Below, piece after piece: positions 26,012 through 35,120 of a stretch of 64,000 bases of DNA (within the stretch, counting starts at the first letter, position 1; each line of letters opens with the position of its first letter). Under the pieces are notes generated by a model, which searched no databases, was not told where the DNA came from, and worked only from the letters and a program-made list of their open reading frames with translations. Location: contig NZ_LZZW01000016.1 of assembly GCF_014170375.1 (NCBI RefSeq), positions 62,001 through 126,000 on the forward strand, given 5' to 3'. Source of the DNA: Variovorax sp. UMC13. Lineage in GTDB: Bacteria; Pseudomonadota; Gammaproteobacteria; Burkholderiales; Burkholderiaceae_C. The position numbers were made by a program, and so were the translations under genes.

Positions 26012-26914
26012 TCAGAGCGCTTTGTCGCTGGGGTTTTCGAACACGTCGCGGATCAGCGGCTGCATCGGCATCTGCATGCTGAAGCCGTTGCGCACGTTCA
26101 GCGGCCGGTTGAAGTACTTCTCGTACAGCGCGGCCATCTCGCCGTTCTTCATCATGCCGACGATCACGCCGTCGACGAACTGCTTGAACTCGGCATCGCC
26201 CTTGCGCATCATGCAGCCGTAGGCCTCGCGGCCCAGCGGCTCGCCGACGATCTTCCACTTCGCGGGGTTGCGCGCACGCGCCGCGCTTGCGAACAGGCCG
26301 ATGTCGTCGAGCACGTAGGCCACGGCCCGGCCCGATTCCACGCTCATGGAGCCTTCGTTGACGTCCGGCGCGAGCACGATGTTAATGCCGAGATTTTCCT
26401 TTTCGTTGAGCTGGCGCAGCACCCGCTCGTTGGTGGTGCCTGCGCCCACCGCGACGTTCTTCTTCGCCAGGTCCTTCCAGTCCGCGATGGCCGCGTCGGC
26501 GCGCGTCAGCATGCGCGTGCCGACCACGAAGAAGGTGGTCGAGAAGTTCACCTGCGTCTCGCGCTCCGCGTTGTGCGTGGTGGCGCTGCACTCGAGGTCG
26601 ATGGTCTGGTTCGCGACCAGGGGAATGCGCGTCTGCGGCGTCATCTCCATCGGGCGCACCTTGAGGTCGGCGCGGCCGACCCGCTCCTTGAGCTTCTCGA
26701 CCACGCGCAGCGAGATCTCCCAGGCATAGCCCGCCTGCTTGTTGTCGTCGTCGAGGTAGTTGAAGGGCACGAAGGCGCTGCGCGTGCCCAGCGTGACGGT
26801 GCCGAGGTCCTGGACCTTCTTCAGCGTGCCGCCCAGGGGTTGGGCTTGCACGGGCGTCAGCAGCGTGGCGGCGCACGCGAGGAGCACGGTGCCGGCGAGG
26901 TTCTTTGCGTTCAT
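26012..26914 (-). CDS. Amino acid ABC transporter substrate-binding protein (GltI type)
   Basis: 300 residues. A signal peptide (MNAKNLAGTVLLACAATLLT, cleaved near PVQA) precedes a type II binding protein: TLGTRSAFVPFNYLDDDNKQAGYAWEI, then the IDLECSATTHNAERETQVNFS segment characteristic of glutamate/aspartate-type binding proteins. The ATG at 26912-26914 is preferred over an upstream start that would lengthen the signal sequence. The ligand is an amino acid; given the operon and its divergent partner, lysine-like or hydroxylated amino acids are possible (inference). Confidence 0.92.
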   Translation of the reverse strand: MNAKNLAGTVLLACAATLLTPVQAQPLGGTLKKVQDLGTVTLGTRSAFVPFNYLDDDNKQAGYAWEISLRVVEKLKERVGRADLKVRPMEMTPQTRIPLVANQTIDLECSATTHNAERETQVNFSTTFFVVGTRMLTRADAAIADWKDLAKKNVAVGAGTTNERVLRQLNEKENLGINIVLAPDVNEGSMSVESGRAVAYVLDDIGLFASAARARNPAKWKIVGEPLGREAYGCMMRKGDAEFKQFVDGVIVGMMKNGEMAALYEKYFNRPLNVRNGFSMQMPMQPLIRDVFENPSDKAL

Positions 26915-26966
26915 GGTCTGGCCAATGGGGAGGAGATGAAAAAGAAGGAATGCGAGCCCGAGGCGC

Positions 26967-28154
26967 TCACGGTGCAAGGACCGACAGGGCGCGCGCCAGG
27001 TCGTCGATCAGGTCGTCCGCCGACTCGAGGCCGATGCTCAGGCGCACCAGCGGCCGCGCCGCGTGCCGGCCCGGCACCGCGCGTTCGCCCGCGTTGCGGT
27101 ACACGCCGACCAGGCTCTGCGGACCGCCCCAGCTCGCACCGATCGCGAAGCACTGCAAGCGGTCGACGAAGGCGCAGGTCTGCGCCCAGGATTCGGTCCG
27201 GAGCACGATCGACAGCAGCCCGCTCGACCCCGTGAAGTCGCGTTGCCAGAGCGCATGCCCGGCGCTGCCCGGCAGCGCCGGGTAGAGCACCTCGGCCACG
27301 GCCGGCTGCTGCTGCAGCCACTGCGCGACGCGCAGGGCGTTGCGTTCGTGGCGTTCCAGGCGGACGCCCAGCGTGAGCAGGCCCTTGAGCACCTGGCTGC
27401 AGTCGTCGGGCGAGACGTTGTTGCCCAGCCAGTCGGCACTGAGCTTGAGCTGTTCGTAGAGCGCCACGTCGCGCACGCAGACCGAGCCCATCAGCAGGTC
27501 CGCATGGCCACCGATGTACTTGGTCAGCGCCTGCACCGAGAAGTCGGCGCCGAGTGCCAGCGCCGCGCAATGCACCGGCGTGGCCCAGGTGTTGTCGATG
27601 GCGACCAGCGCGCCGTGCGCATGGGCCGCGGCGGCGATCGCGGGCAGGTCCTGCACCTCCATCGTCAGCGAGCCGGGCGACTCCAGCCAGACGAGCCGGG
27701 TTGCGGGCCGCAGCAGCGCGGCGATGCCGGCGCCGATCCCGGGGTCGTAGAACTCGGCCTCGATGCCGTAGCGCCCCATCAGCGCGACCAGGTTGCTGCG
27801 CGTCGGCCCGTAGGCCGAGTCGGTGACCAGCACGTGGTCGCCGGCGCGCAGGAAGGCCTGGTTGACCAGGTTGATCGCCCCCAGCCCCGAGGGCGCCAGC
27901 ATGCAATGCGAAGCGCCTTCCAGTTCGGCCAGCCGGCCCATCAGCGCGTAGTGGGTGGGCGTGCCCGACAGGCCGTACCAGTAGCCGTGGAAGAAGTCCT
28001 CGCGCCGGCGCGAGAAGGCTTCCGCGTTCGGCGACAGGATGGTCGAGGCCCGGTGCGTGGGGCGCGACAGCGAGGCGAAGCCCTCGGGCACCGCGATGTC
28101 GTCATGAACGATACGGGTGTCTCTATGCAAGGTCGGTCTGGGGTCTGAGCTCAT
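26967..28154 (-). CDS. PLP-dependent cystathionine beta/gamma-lyase family enzyme
   Basis: 395 residues of the Cys/Met-metabolism PLP family (MetC/MetB type). Visible are YWYGLSGTPTHYALMGRLAELEG, the cofactor-stacking SAYGPTR Tyr, Asp187 in AIDNTWATP and Lys212 in VQALTKYIGGHADLLMG. It could be a beta-lyase, gamma-lyase or racemase-like enzyme of this fold. It leads the importer operon, so its substrate is probably the imported amino acid or a relative. It is divergent from the kinase gene; a GGACGATTGTCGACAAT operator lies 20 bp upstream of its start. Confidence 0.88.
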   Translation of the reverse strand: MSSDPRPTLHRDTRIVHDDIAVPEGFASLSRPTHRASTILSPNAEAFSRRREDFFHGYWYGLSGTPTHYALMGRLAELEGASHCMLAPSGLGAINLVNQAFLRAGDHVLVTDSAYGPTRSNLVALMGRYGIEAEFYDPGIGAGIAALLRPATRLVWLESPGSLTMEVQDLPAIAAAAHAHGALVAIDNTWATPVHCAALALGADFSVQALTKYIGGHADLLMGSVCVRDVALYEQLKLSADWLGNNVSPDDCSQVLKGLLTLGVRLERHERNALRVAQWLQQQPAVAEVLYPALPGSAGHALWQRDFTGSSGLLSIVLRTESWAQTCAFVDRLQCFAIGASWGGPQSLVGVYRNAGERAVPGRHAARPLVRLSIGLESADDLIDDLARALSVLAP

Positions 28155-28173
28155 GGGTGGGCTGAATGTGATA

Positions 28174-28191
28174 GGACGATTGTCGACAATC
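28174..28191 (+). promoter_or_regulatory. GntR-type operator A (PLP lyase promoter)
   Basis: GGACGATTGTCGACAATC, with the perfect palindrome GATTGTCGACAATC. It is of the TTGTNNACAA type bound by FCD GntR regulators and lies 20 bp upstream of the PLP-lyase start. The same 17-bp word recurs at 28336 and 42682. Confidence 0.7.
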
Positions 28192-28335
28192 TATCTAAAT
28201 AGATGGATTTGAATGCCAGTACAAACCCTAAGATGCGGATGTGAAAAGTCATCACATCGGCGATCTCTGCTCTCATAAATCACCAAACACACGCGTTCCA
28301 GCGCCTTCTGTCGGCGCGAAACTCACATTAACCTT

Positions 28336-28352
28336 ATTGTCGACAATCGTCC
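28336..28352 (-). promoter_or_regulatory. GntR-type operator B (kinase promoter)
   Basis: Reads GGACGATTGTCGACAAT on the minus strand, in mirror orientation to operator A, 46 bp upstream of the kinase ATG. The 140 bp between the two sites is AT-rich and holds the divergent promoters. Confidence 0.7.
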
Positions 28353-28397
28353 ATTTAGCTATAGTCGAGCGCGTTTCCCACTCTCCAAGGACCCTTC

Positions 28398-29495
28398 ATG
28401 TCTTTCAGTCAGGGCACGCCGGACGACGTGCCGGCCGCCGAGGCATCGGCCATCCATGACGCGGGGCTCGCGGCCAGCTACACCGCCCTGCGCGAGGACG
28501 AAGCCATCGCGCTGGCACGCGAGCGCTACGGCCTCGAGGGCCAGGTGACCCGTTTCGCCACCGAGAAGGACGACACCTTCAGGCTCGAACTGCCCGGCGG
28601 CGAGCGCTTCGTGCTCAAGGTCGCCAATCCGCTGGAGGAGGTGCCGGAGATCGACTTCCAGGTCCGGCTGCTCGAACACATCGAAGGAGCCGATCCGCAC
28701 ATCCCGGTGCCGCGCGTGATCCGGGACCTCGCGCACCGCCCCCATGCGCCCTTCGTCGACGCGGCCGGCCAGCAGCGCGTGGTGCGGCTGATGTCCTATG
28801 TGGCGGGCACGCCGCTCGACAGCGTGGCCTCGTGCGCCGCCGACCGCGCGCAGGTGGGCCGCATGCTGGGCCGGTTGCGGCATGCCACCGCCGGCTTCTC
28901 GCATCCCGCACAGGACCGCGTGCTGGCCTGGGACGTGCGCCACCTGCAACGCCTGCGCCCGCTGCTCGACGACATCGACGATCCGCACCAGCACCGCCGC
29001 GTGGCGGCCGGCCTGGCGCGGCTGGCGGACCTGGCGCCGCGCATCGCGCGCCTGCGCACGCAGGTGCTGCACAACGACTTCAGCCAGTCGAACATCGTGG
29101 TCGACGCGGGCCAGCCGGGCTTCGTCACCGGCATCATCGACTTCGGCGATGCGGTGCGCACCGCGGTGGCGGTCGACGTGTCGACCGCCCTGCTCAACCA
29201 GCTGCCGCGCCAGGGCGTGCACGTGCACACCGACCTGTTCGCCGACGGCCGCGACCTGCTGCGCGGCTACCTCGCCGTGGCGGACCTGACGCCGGAGGAA
29301 CTGGCGCTCATCCCCCACCTGACGATGGCCCGGGCCGTGGCGCGCGCCCTGCTCAGCCTGTGGCGCGCCAAGCGCTTCCCCGAGAACGCCACCTACCTGC
29401 TGCGCAACACCGAACCCGGCTGGGCCCAGCTCGACTGGTTCCTCGCGCGCACCGAGGCCGACCTTTCCGACACGCTGCCCGCCGCGCTGCGCTGA
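28398..29495 (+). CDS. APH-fold kinase, hydroxylysine-kinase-like
   Basis: 365 residues. The aminoglycoside phosphotransferase fold shows EKDDTFRLELPGGERFVLKVAN at the ATP lobe, the Brenner motif HNDFSQSNIVV (His225, Asp227) and IIDFGD with metal-binding Asp248. The pattern around these motifs resembles AGPHD1/hydroxylysine kinase rather than antibiotic kinases. It is followed after 39 bp by a class-III-aminotransferase-fold enzyme. In animals and in some bacteria such pairs phosphorylate an amino alcohol and then eliminate phosphate and ammonia. Substrate assignment (5-hydroxylysine versus ethanolamine or another amino alcohol) is inference. Antibiotic resistance is unlikely. Confidence 0.8.
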   Translation: MSFSQGTPDDVPAAEASAIHDAGLAASYTALREDEAIALARERYGLEGQVTRFATEKDDTFRLELPGGERFVLKVANPLEEVPEIDFQVRLLEHIEGADPHIPVPRVIRDLAHRPHAPFVDAAGQQRVVRLMSYVAGTPLDSVASCAADRAQVGRMLGRLRHATAGFSHPAQDRVLAWDVRHLQRLRPLLDDIDDPHQHRRVAAGLARLADLAPRIARLRTQVLHNDFSQSNIVVDAGQPGFVTGIIDFGDAVRTAVAVDVSTALLNQLPRQGVHVHTDLFADGRDLLRGYLAVADLTPEELALIPHLTMARAVARALLSLWRAKRFPENATYLLRNTEPGWAQLDWFLARTEADLSDTLPAALR

Positions 29496-29534
29496 AGCGT
29501 GCAACGTCCTTCCATCCCCTCCAGAGAGCCCGCC

Positions 29535-30899
29535 ATGACATCACCCAACGCCCGTACCGCCTCGCCCGGCGGCAAGATGGTCAACGCCTTCAATCCCTCG
29601 AGCCTGGCCGAACTCGACGCCTCCACGCGCGGCCTGGTCGAACGCCGGATCCGCCTGCTGGGCCCGGCCTACCGCCTGTTCTATCGCAACCCGGTGCAGA
29701 TCGCGCGCGGCCAGGGCGTGCTGCTCTACGACCGCGACGGCAACGAATACCTCGACGCCTACAACAACGTGGTGTCGGTCGGCCATTGCCACCCGCGCGT
29801 GGTCGACGCCATCCATCGCCAGTCGCAGACGCTCTGCACCCACACACGCTACATCCAGGAAGGCATCCTCGACTACGCCGACCAGCTGCTCGGCACCTTC
29901 GGCGGCCGGCTCGGCAGCGAAGGCCATGCGATGTTCACCTGCACCGGCTCCGAGGCCAACGACCTCGCGCTGCGCATCGCGCAGCACCACACCGGCAAGC
30001 GCGGCATCATCATCACGGCCGAGGCCTACCACGGCAATTCGCACCTCACGGCCGGCTTCTCGCCCTCGCTGGGCGACAACTCGCCGCTGGGCACGTGGGT
30101 GCGCCAGGTGCCCGCACCCGACTCCTACCGCATCCCGCACGAGAACATGGGCCGCTGGTTCGCCGACCAGGTGGCGCTGCAGATCAAGGACCTGGAACGC
30201 CATGGCGACGGCGTGGCCGCCTTCATCGTCGACTCGGCCTTCTCCTCCGACGGCATCTATGCGCACCCGACCGACCTGCTGGCCCCCGTCGCGGAAGTGG
30301 TTCGAAAGGCCGGCGGCCTGTTCATCGCCGACGAGGTGCAGTCGGGCTTCGGCCGCATGGGCGATTCGCTCTGGGGCTACCAGCGCCACGGCATCGACCC
30401 CGACATCGTGACCATGGGCAAGCCCATGGGCAACGGCTTCCCGGTGGCGGGCATCGCGGTCGCGCCCGAGGTGGTGCAGGGCTTCGGCAGCGACATGCGC
30501 TACTTCAACACCTTCGGCGGCAACACCGTGGCCATCGCCGCCGCGCAGGCGACGCTGGACGTGATTCGCGACGAGCGGCTGGTCGAGAACGCGCGCCAGG
30601 TCGGCCAGCTGATCCAGTCGGGCCTGCGCGAACTGGCGCAGCGCTTTGAAGTGATCGGCGACGTGCGCGGCGCGGGCCTCTACATCGGCGTGGAACTGGT
30701 GAAGGACCGCGCGACCAAGGCGCCCGATGCGGCGGCCGCGGCGGCGGTGGTGAACGGCTTGCGCGAGCGCCGGGTGCTGATCTCGGCCACCGGCTTCCAT
30801 GCGAACACGCTCAAGATCCGCCCGCCGCTGGTTTTTTCCGAAGCGAATGCCGACCGCCTGCTGACGGCGATCGAGGCCACCTTCGCCTCCCTGGCCTGA
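29535..30899 (+). CDS. Class-III-aminotransferase-fold PLP enzyme, probable phospho-lyase (AGXT2L type)
   Basis: 454 residues. LYDRDGNEYLDAYNNVVSVGH and the CTGSEANDLALRIA PLP-phosphate loop are seen. The Asp of IADEVQSGFGRMG and the cofactor lysine Lys296 in TMGKPMGNGFPVAG complete the class III fold. GHCHP together with NVVSVG is typical of the AGXT2L1/L2 branch, which eliminates phosphate and ammonia from phosphoethanolamine or 5-phosphohydroxylysine. Its position next to the kinase strongly supports that reaction type. The ATG at 29535 is preceded by AGAGAG; an upstream GTG at 29499 is less likely. Confidence 0.85.
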   Translation: MTSPNARTASPGGKMVNAFNPSSLAELDASTRGLVERRIRLLGPAYRLFYRNPVQIARGQGVLLYDRDGNEYLDAYNNVVSVGHCHPRVVDAIHRQSQTLCTHTRYIQEGILDYADQLLGTFGGRLGSEGHAMFTCTGSEANDLALRIAQHHTGKRGIIITAEAYHGNSHLTAGFSPSLGDNSPLGTWVRQVPAPDSYRIPHENMGRWFADQVALQIKDLERHGDGVAAFIVDSAFSSDGIYAHPTDLLAPVAEVVRKAGGLFIADEVQSGFGRMGDSLWGYQRHGIDPDIVTMGKPMGNGFPVAGIAVAPEVVQGFGSDMRYFNTFGGNTVAIAAAQATLDVIRDERLVENARQVGQLIQSGLRELAQRFEVIGDVRGAGLYIGVELVKDRATKAPDAAAAAAVVNGLRERRVLISATGFHANTLKIRPPLVFSEANADRLLTAIEATFASLA

Positions 30900-30904
30900 G
30901 ACCG

Positions 30905-30930
30905 CGCCGGCCTTCGGTCCAGGGCCGGCG
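30905..30930. terminator. Hairpin between convergent genes
   Basis: CGCCGGCC (30905-30912) and GGCCGGCG (30923-30930) form an 8-bp perfect stem between the phospho-lyase stop and the MFS-gene stop. No T run follows, so efficiency is uncertain. Confidence 0.45.
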
Positions 30931-30932
30931 CC

Positions 30933-32201
30933 TCAGCGCAGCGCCTCGCTCTTCGTCTCGGGCACGAAGAAGAACACGATCACCGCGGCGAGGGCGAAGA
31001 AGCCGGCGGTGGCGGCCAGCGCGCTGCTCACGCCGTTGCCCTGCGAGAGGAAGCCGACCGCGGCCGGTGCCAGCGCGCTGGTGGCACGGCCGGTGTTGTA
31101 GATGAAGCCCTGCGCCGTGGCGCGGACCTGCGTCGGGAACAGCTCGGCGAAGGTCGGCGCGAAGCCGCTGTAGAAGCCGGTGCCGAAGAAGGCCACGACC
31201 GGGCCGAACAGCAGCAGCAGCGTCGGCGAGGTGATCGCCACGTAGAGCGGCACCGCCACCGCCGAGGCCAGGAAGAACAGGATGAAGGAGCGCCGGCGGC
31301 CGATGGCGTCGGCGAAGTAGCCGAAGACGATGAAGCCCAGGGCCGCGCCGGCCTGCATCACGACGATCCAGGTGGTCGACTTGAGCAGGTCGAAGCCCGG
31401 CCCGCCCTGCGCCACCGGCGTCGCGAGGTAGGTCGGCACCCAGGTGAACAGCCCCCAGTAGCCGCACATCGCCGCCGAGGTGAACGCCAGGCACACCAGC
31501 GTGGGCCGCAGGTGGTTCCCGAACAGCACCGCGAAGGTCTCGCCCACCGACAGGCGCCGCTTCTGCTCCAGCCAGATCGAGGATTCCGGCGTGTGGCGCC
31601 GCACCCAGAACGCGAACAGCGCCGGCAGCAGGCCGACCGCGAAGGCCCAGCGCCAGCCGAAGTACGGCAGCACCAGCGCCGCGACCAGCGCCGCCAGCGC
31701 GTAGCCCAGCGCGAACGCGCTCTGCACCCAGGCCATCACCTTGCCGCGGTGCTCGGCCGGCCAGGTCTCGGTGATCAGCGTCGCGCCCGCCGACCACTCG
31801 CCGCCCACCCCCAGGCCGAGGATGAAACGGAAGATCAGCAGCTGCGTCACGGTCTGCGAGAAGCCGCACAGCGCGGTGCCGAGCGAATAGCACAGGATGC
31901 TCAGCACCATCGAGCGGGTGCGGCCCAGGCGGTCCGCCAGGAAGCCGAAGACCAGGCCGCCGACCGCGGTCGCCAGCAGCGTCATCGAGGCGATCAGCCC
32001 CGCCACGCCCTTGTCGAAGGCCAGGTCGGCGCTGATGTACTTGATCATCATCGCGAACAGCATCAGATCCATGATGTCCAGCATCCAGCCCACATAGGCG
32101 GAGCCGAAGGTCTGCCACTGCGCCTTGCTGCGCCCCACGTACCAGCGCGCGTTCGGGGTTGTCGTCGTTGCCGGGTCGGTACCGGCGGTCGCCATGCTCA
32201 T
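30933..32201 (-). CDS. MFS transporter
   Basis: 422 residues with about 12 membrane helices. The MFS loop motif GFLADRLGRTRSM after helix 2 and its second copy GYFADAIGRRRSF after helix 8 are clear, as is RFILGLGVGGEW in helix 4, the pattern of the metabolite:H+ symporter/aromatic-acid families. The ATG at 32199-32201 follows AGGAGACTTCCC. It is divergent from the cupin gene; the shared promoter region carries palindromes that the IclR regulator encoded two genes away may bind. Substrate not readable. Confidence 0.9.
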   Translation of the reverse strand: MSMATAGTDPATTTTPNARWYVGRSKAQWQTFGSAYVGWMLDIMDLMLFAMMIKYISADLAFDKGVAGLIASMTLLATAVGGLVFGFLADRLGRTRSMVLSILCYSLGTALCGFSQTVTQLLIFRFILGLGVGGEWSAGATLITETWPAEHRGKVMAWVQSAFALGYALAALVAALVLPYFGWRWAFAVGLLPALFAFWVRRHTPESSIWLEQKRRLSVGETFAVLFGNHLRPTLVCLAFTSAAMCGYWGLFTWVPTYLATPVAQGGPGFDLLKSTTWIVVMQAGAALGFIVFGYFADAIGRRRSFILFFLASAVAVPLYVAITSPTLLLLFGPVVAFFGTGFYSGFAPTFAELFPTQVRATAQGFIYNTGRATSALAPAAVGFLSQGNGVSSALAATAGFFALAAVIVFFFVPETKSEALR

Positions 32202-32374
32202 GGGAAGTCTCCTGGAGGGCCGCAAACGCTGCAGCCACGCGTCTTCATGAAAGATACATTCGTATCGAAGAACGAATCTTAGAAAGATCCAAGAGATTTC
32301 ATCTCAGTATTAACCATTAATAGACATACGTGTCTCGTTTATCGATACTTCAAGCTTCAAACCTTGGAGTTCCC
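32202..32374. promoter_or_regulatory. AT-rich divergent promoter with palindromes
   Basis: The gap between the MFS and cupin genes is clearly AT-rich. It contains GATACATTCGTATC (32253-32266), an overlapping TTCGT/ACGAA repeat (32259-32276) and AGACATACGTGTCT (32322-32335). The spacing and the nearby IclR gene suggest IclR operators. Confidence 0.5.
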
Positions 32375-33070
32375 ATGCATCGATTCAAGCTGCGCCTTCT
32401 GGAAGACCGCATCCCCGCCCACCACGCCCCGGTCTACCTGCCCGCCCTCTCGCGGGCGATCTATGTGGTCGAGGGCCAGCTCGCCATCGAGTTCGCCACC
32501 GGCGCGCAGCACGTGGTGCACGACACGGCCTGGGTCGGCGACGACGCGCTCGCGCTGCTGGCCGGCGATTCGGAGGTGGTGCTCTGGCGCTGGGAGCTGG
32601 TGCCGCACGACACGGCGCAGCCGGGCACCCTGCGCTCCGCACCGGCCACGCGCTCGGTCTGCAAGCTGGAGCAGGCGATCGAACTGGACAGCGGCTTCGA
32701 CTGGCTCATGCGCTGCGACCGCGTGGCCTTTCCGCCCGGCGGCGTGGCGCTGACCCACGTCCACCAGGGGCCGGGCATCCGCTGCTGCCTCGACGGCGAG
32801 ATCACCATCGAGACCCAGGGCACGACGCAGGTCCACGGGCCAGGCGACGCCTGGTTCGAGCTGGGCCATGCCCCGGTGCTGGCGCCCACCACCCGGGCCA
32901 GCGCGACCACCTTCATCCGCTGCTTTATCCTCCCGCAGGCCTGCCGCGGGCGCAGCTCGATCCGCTTCGTGCGGCCGGAGGACGCCGTCCAGCCCAACAC
33001 CCAGAAGTACCATGTGTACGCAGAGCGCTTCCTGCGGCTCGAGCGCCCCGGCGCCCCACGACACGACTGA
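32375..33070 (+). CDS. Bicupin protein, ureidoglycine-aminohydrolase-like
   Basis: 231 residues. Two cupin-like halves are visible: an N-terminal one (YLPALSRAIYVVEGQLAIEF) and a C-terminal one with the metal-site pattern THVHQGPGIRCCLDGEITIET. The arrangement resembles bicupins such as (S)-ureidoglycine aminohydrolase, but the identification is loose. The ATG at 32375 has TTGGAG 5 nt upstream. It is followed 8 bp later by the IclR regulator and is divergent from the MFS transporter. The three probably form one uptake-and-conversion unit. Confidence 0.7.
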   Translation: MHRFKLRLLEDRIPAHHAPVYLPALSRAIYVVEGQLAIEFATGAQHVVHDTAWVGDDALALLAGDSEVVLWRWELVPHDTAQPGTLRSAPATRSVCKLEQAIELDSGFDWLMRCDRVAFPPGGVALTHVHQGPGIRCCLDGEITIETQGTTQVHGPGDAWFELGHAPVLAPTTRASATTFIRCFILPQACRGRSSIRFVRPEDAVQPNTQKYHVYAERFLRLERPGAPRHD

Positions 33071-33078
33071 CCTCTCCT

Positions 33079-33933
33079 ATGCCATCGAACCCCTCTTCCC
33101 TGCCCGCCGCCCTCCCCGCCCCCCTCACCGGAACGGACGAAGGGACCCGGGAGGAAGGGCCGCAGGACAACACCAGCTCGTCGACCTCCGTCATCTCGCT
33201 GCGCATCCTCGAGGTGATGGCCGAGGCCAATGCCGAACTGGGCGTGACGCAGCTGGCCGAGCGGCTCGGCATGCCCAAGGCGCGGGTGCACCGGCACCTG
33301 AGCTCGCTGCGCCAGGAGGGCTATGTGATCCAGAACGCCCGCAGCAGCCGCTACAGCGTGGGCTGGCGGCTGTTCCTGCTGGGCCAGAAGCTGGTGCGGC
33401 AGTTCGACGTGGTCAGCCTGGCACGCCCGGTCATGGAGGAGCTGCGCGACCAGGTGGGGCAGACCATCGTCATCACCACCTTCACCGACAACCACGTGGT
33501 CGTGCTCGACCTGGTGCGCGGGCACAGCCAGCTCGAGATCCTGCTGAGCTCGGGCACCGAGTACAAGCTGCACACCGTGGCGCAGGGCAAGATCGTGTTG
33601 GCCTTCGGCGCCCCGGCGCTGCTGGAGCGCCTGCTGACCCATCCGCTGGCGGCCGCCACGCCGCACACGATCGTCGACGCGGACCGCCTGCGCGCCGAGA
33701 TCGACATCGTGCGCAAGCGCCGCTGGGCCGAGGCACCCGAGGAGGTGTTCATGGGCGTGAACGCGCTGGCGGCGCCGATCTTCCACAGCGGCGGCGAGCT
33801 CTTCGGCGCGCTGGCCATCGTGGGCTCGATCCATTTCCTGCCGGCCCAGGCCAACCCTGCGACGGTCGACGCCTTGAAGAGCGCCGCCGACAAGGTCTCG
33901 GCCATCCTGGGCGCGCCGCGCACGGCGGCCTGA
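33079..33933 (+). CDS. IclR-family transcriptional regulator
   Basis: 284 residues. After a Pro/Ser-rich N-terminal tail of about 35 residues the winged helix reads LRILEVMAEANAELGVTQLAERLGMPKARVHRHLSSLRQEGYV. The IclR effector domain follows, with HTVAQGKIVLAFG and the GVNALAAPIF segment near the C-terminus. It is co-transcribed with the cupin gene and presumably controls it and the divergent MFS gene. The ligand is unknown. Confidence 0.9.
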   Translation: MPSNPSSLPAALPAPLTGTDEGTREEGPQDNTSSSTSVISLRILEVMAEANAELGVTQLAERLGMPKARVHRHLSSLRQEGYVIQNARSSRYSVGWRLFLLGQKLVRQFDVVSLARPVMEELRDQVGQTIVITTFTDNHVVVLDLVRGHSQLEILLSSGTEYKLHTVAQGKIVLAFGAPALLERLLTHPLAAATPHTIVDADRLRAEIDIVRKRRWAEAPEEVFMGVNALAAPIFHSGGELFGALAIVGSIHFLPAQANPATVDALKSAADKVSAILGAPRTAA

Positions 33934-33949
33934 GCCGGCGCCGGCGGGA

Positions 33950-34342
33950 TCAGGCGCCTGCCGGCACCGTCGCGCTGACCTCGACCTCGACCAGGTAGCC
34001 CGGGTTGGCCAGGCCCGACACGACGAGCAGCGTCGAGGGCGCGCTCAGCCCCGGCACCAGTTGCGCCCGCACCTTGCGGTAGGCCGCGATGTGGGCCGCG
34101 TCGGTCAGGTAGGCCGTGGCCTGCACGACCTGCTCGACCGTGGTGCCGGCGGCCTCCAGCAGCAGCAGGATGTTCTGCCAGACGACGGCGGTCTGGGTCT
34201 CGATGTCCGTCGCGAGCACGCCGTGGCGGTCGACGCCGACCTGCCCGCCGGTGACGAGCAGCGCCGCACCGGCAGGCACGAGCGTGGCCTCCGCGAACTG
34301 GGCGGGCGCGGGGCGGTCGGAGAGATTGATTCGTTGAAGCAT
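33950..34342 (-). CDS. RidA/YjgF family protein
   Basis: 130 residues, standard RidA size. LVTGGQVGVDRHG is the first strand region, then ILLLLEAAGTTVEQVVQATAYLTD. VEVEVSATVP is at the C-terminus where RidA has its substrate-binding Glu. RidA proteins hydrolyse reactive enamine/imine intermediates released by PLP or flavin amine oxidations, which fits the FAD oxidase in the same operon. It is the last gene of the 42.7-34 kb unit, 31 bp after the ATPase gene, and convergent with iclR. Confidence 0.88.
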   Translation of the reverse strand: MLQRINLSDRPAPAQFAEATLVPAGAALLVTGGQVGVDRHGVLATDIETQTAVVWQNILLLLEAAGTTVEQVVQATAYLTDAAHIAAYRKVRAQLVPGLSAPSTLLVVSGLANPGYLVEVEVSATVPAGA

Positions 34343-34373
34343 GAAGAAGCGTCTCTGGAGTGGATGAAAGGGG

Positions 34374-35116
<743 letters not shown>

Positions 35117-35120
<4 letters not shown>

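Noticed and set aside
28398..29495. Aminoglycoside resistance kinase
   Set aside because: Motif context and the adjacent phospho-lyase and operator point to metabolic kinase; there is no resistance context or mobile element.
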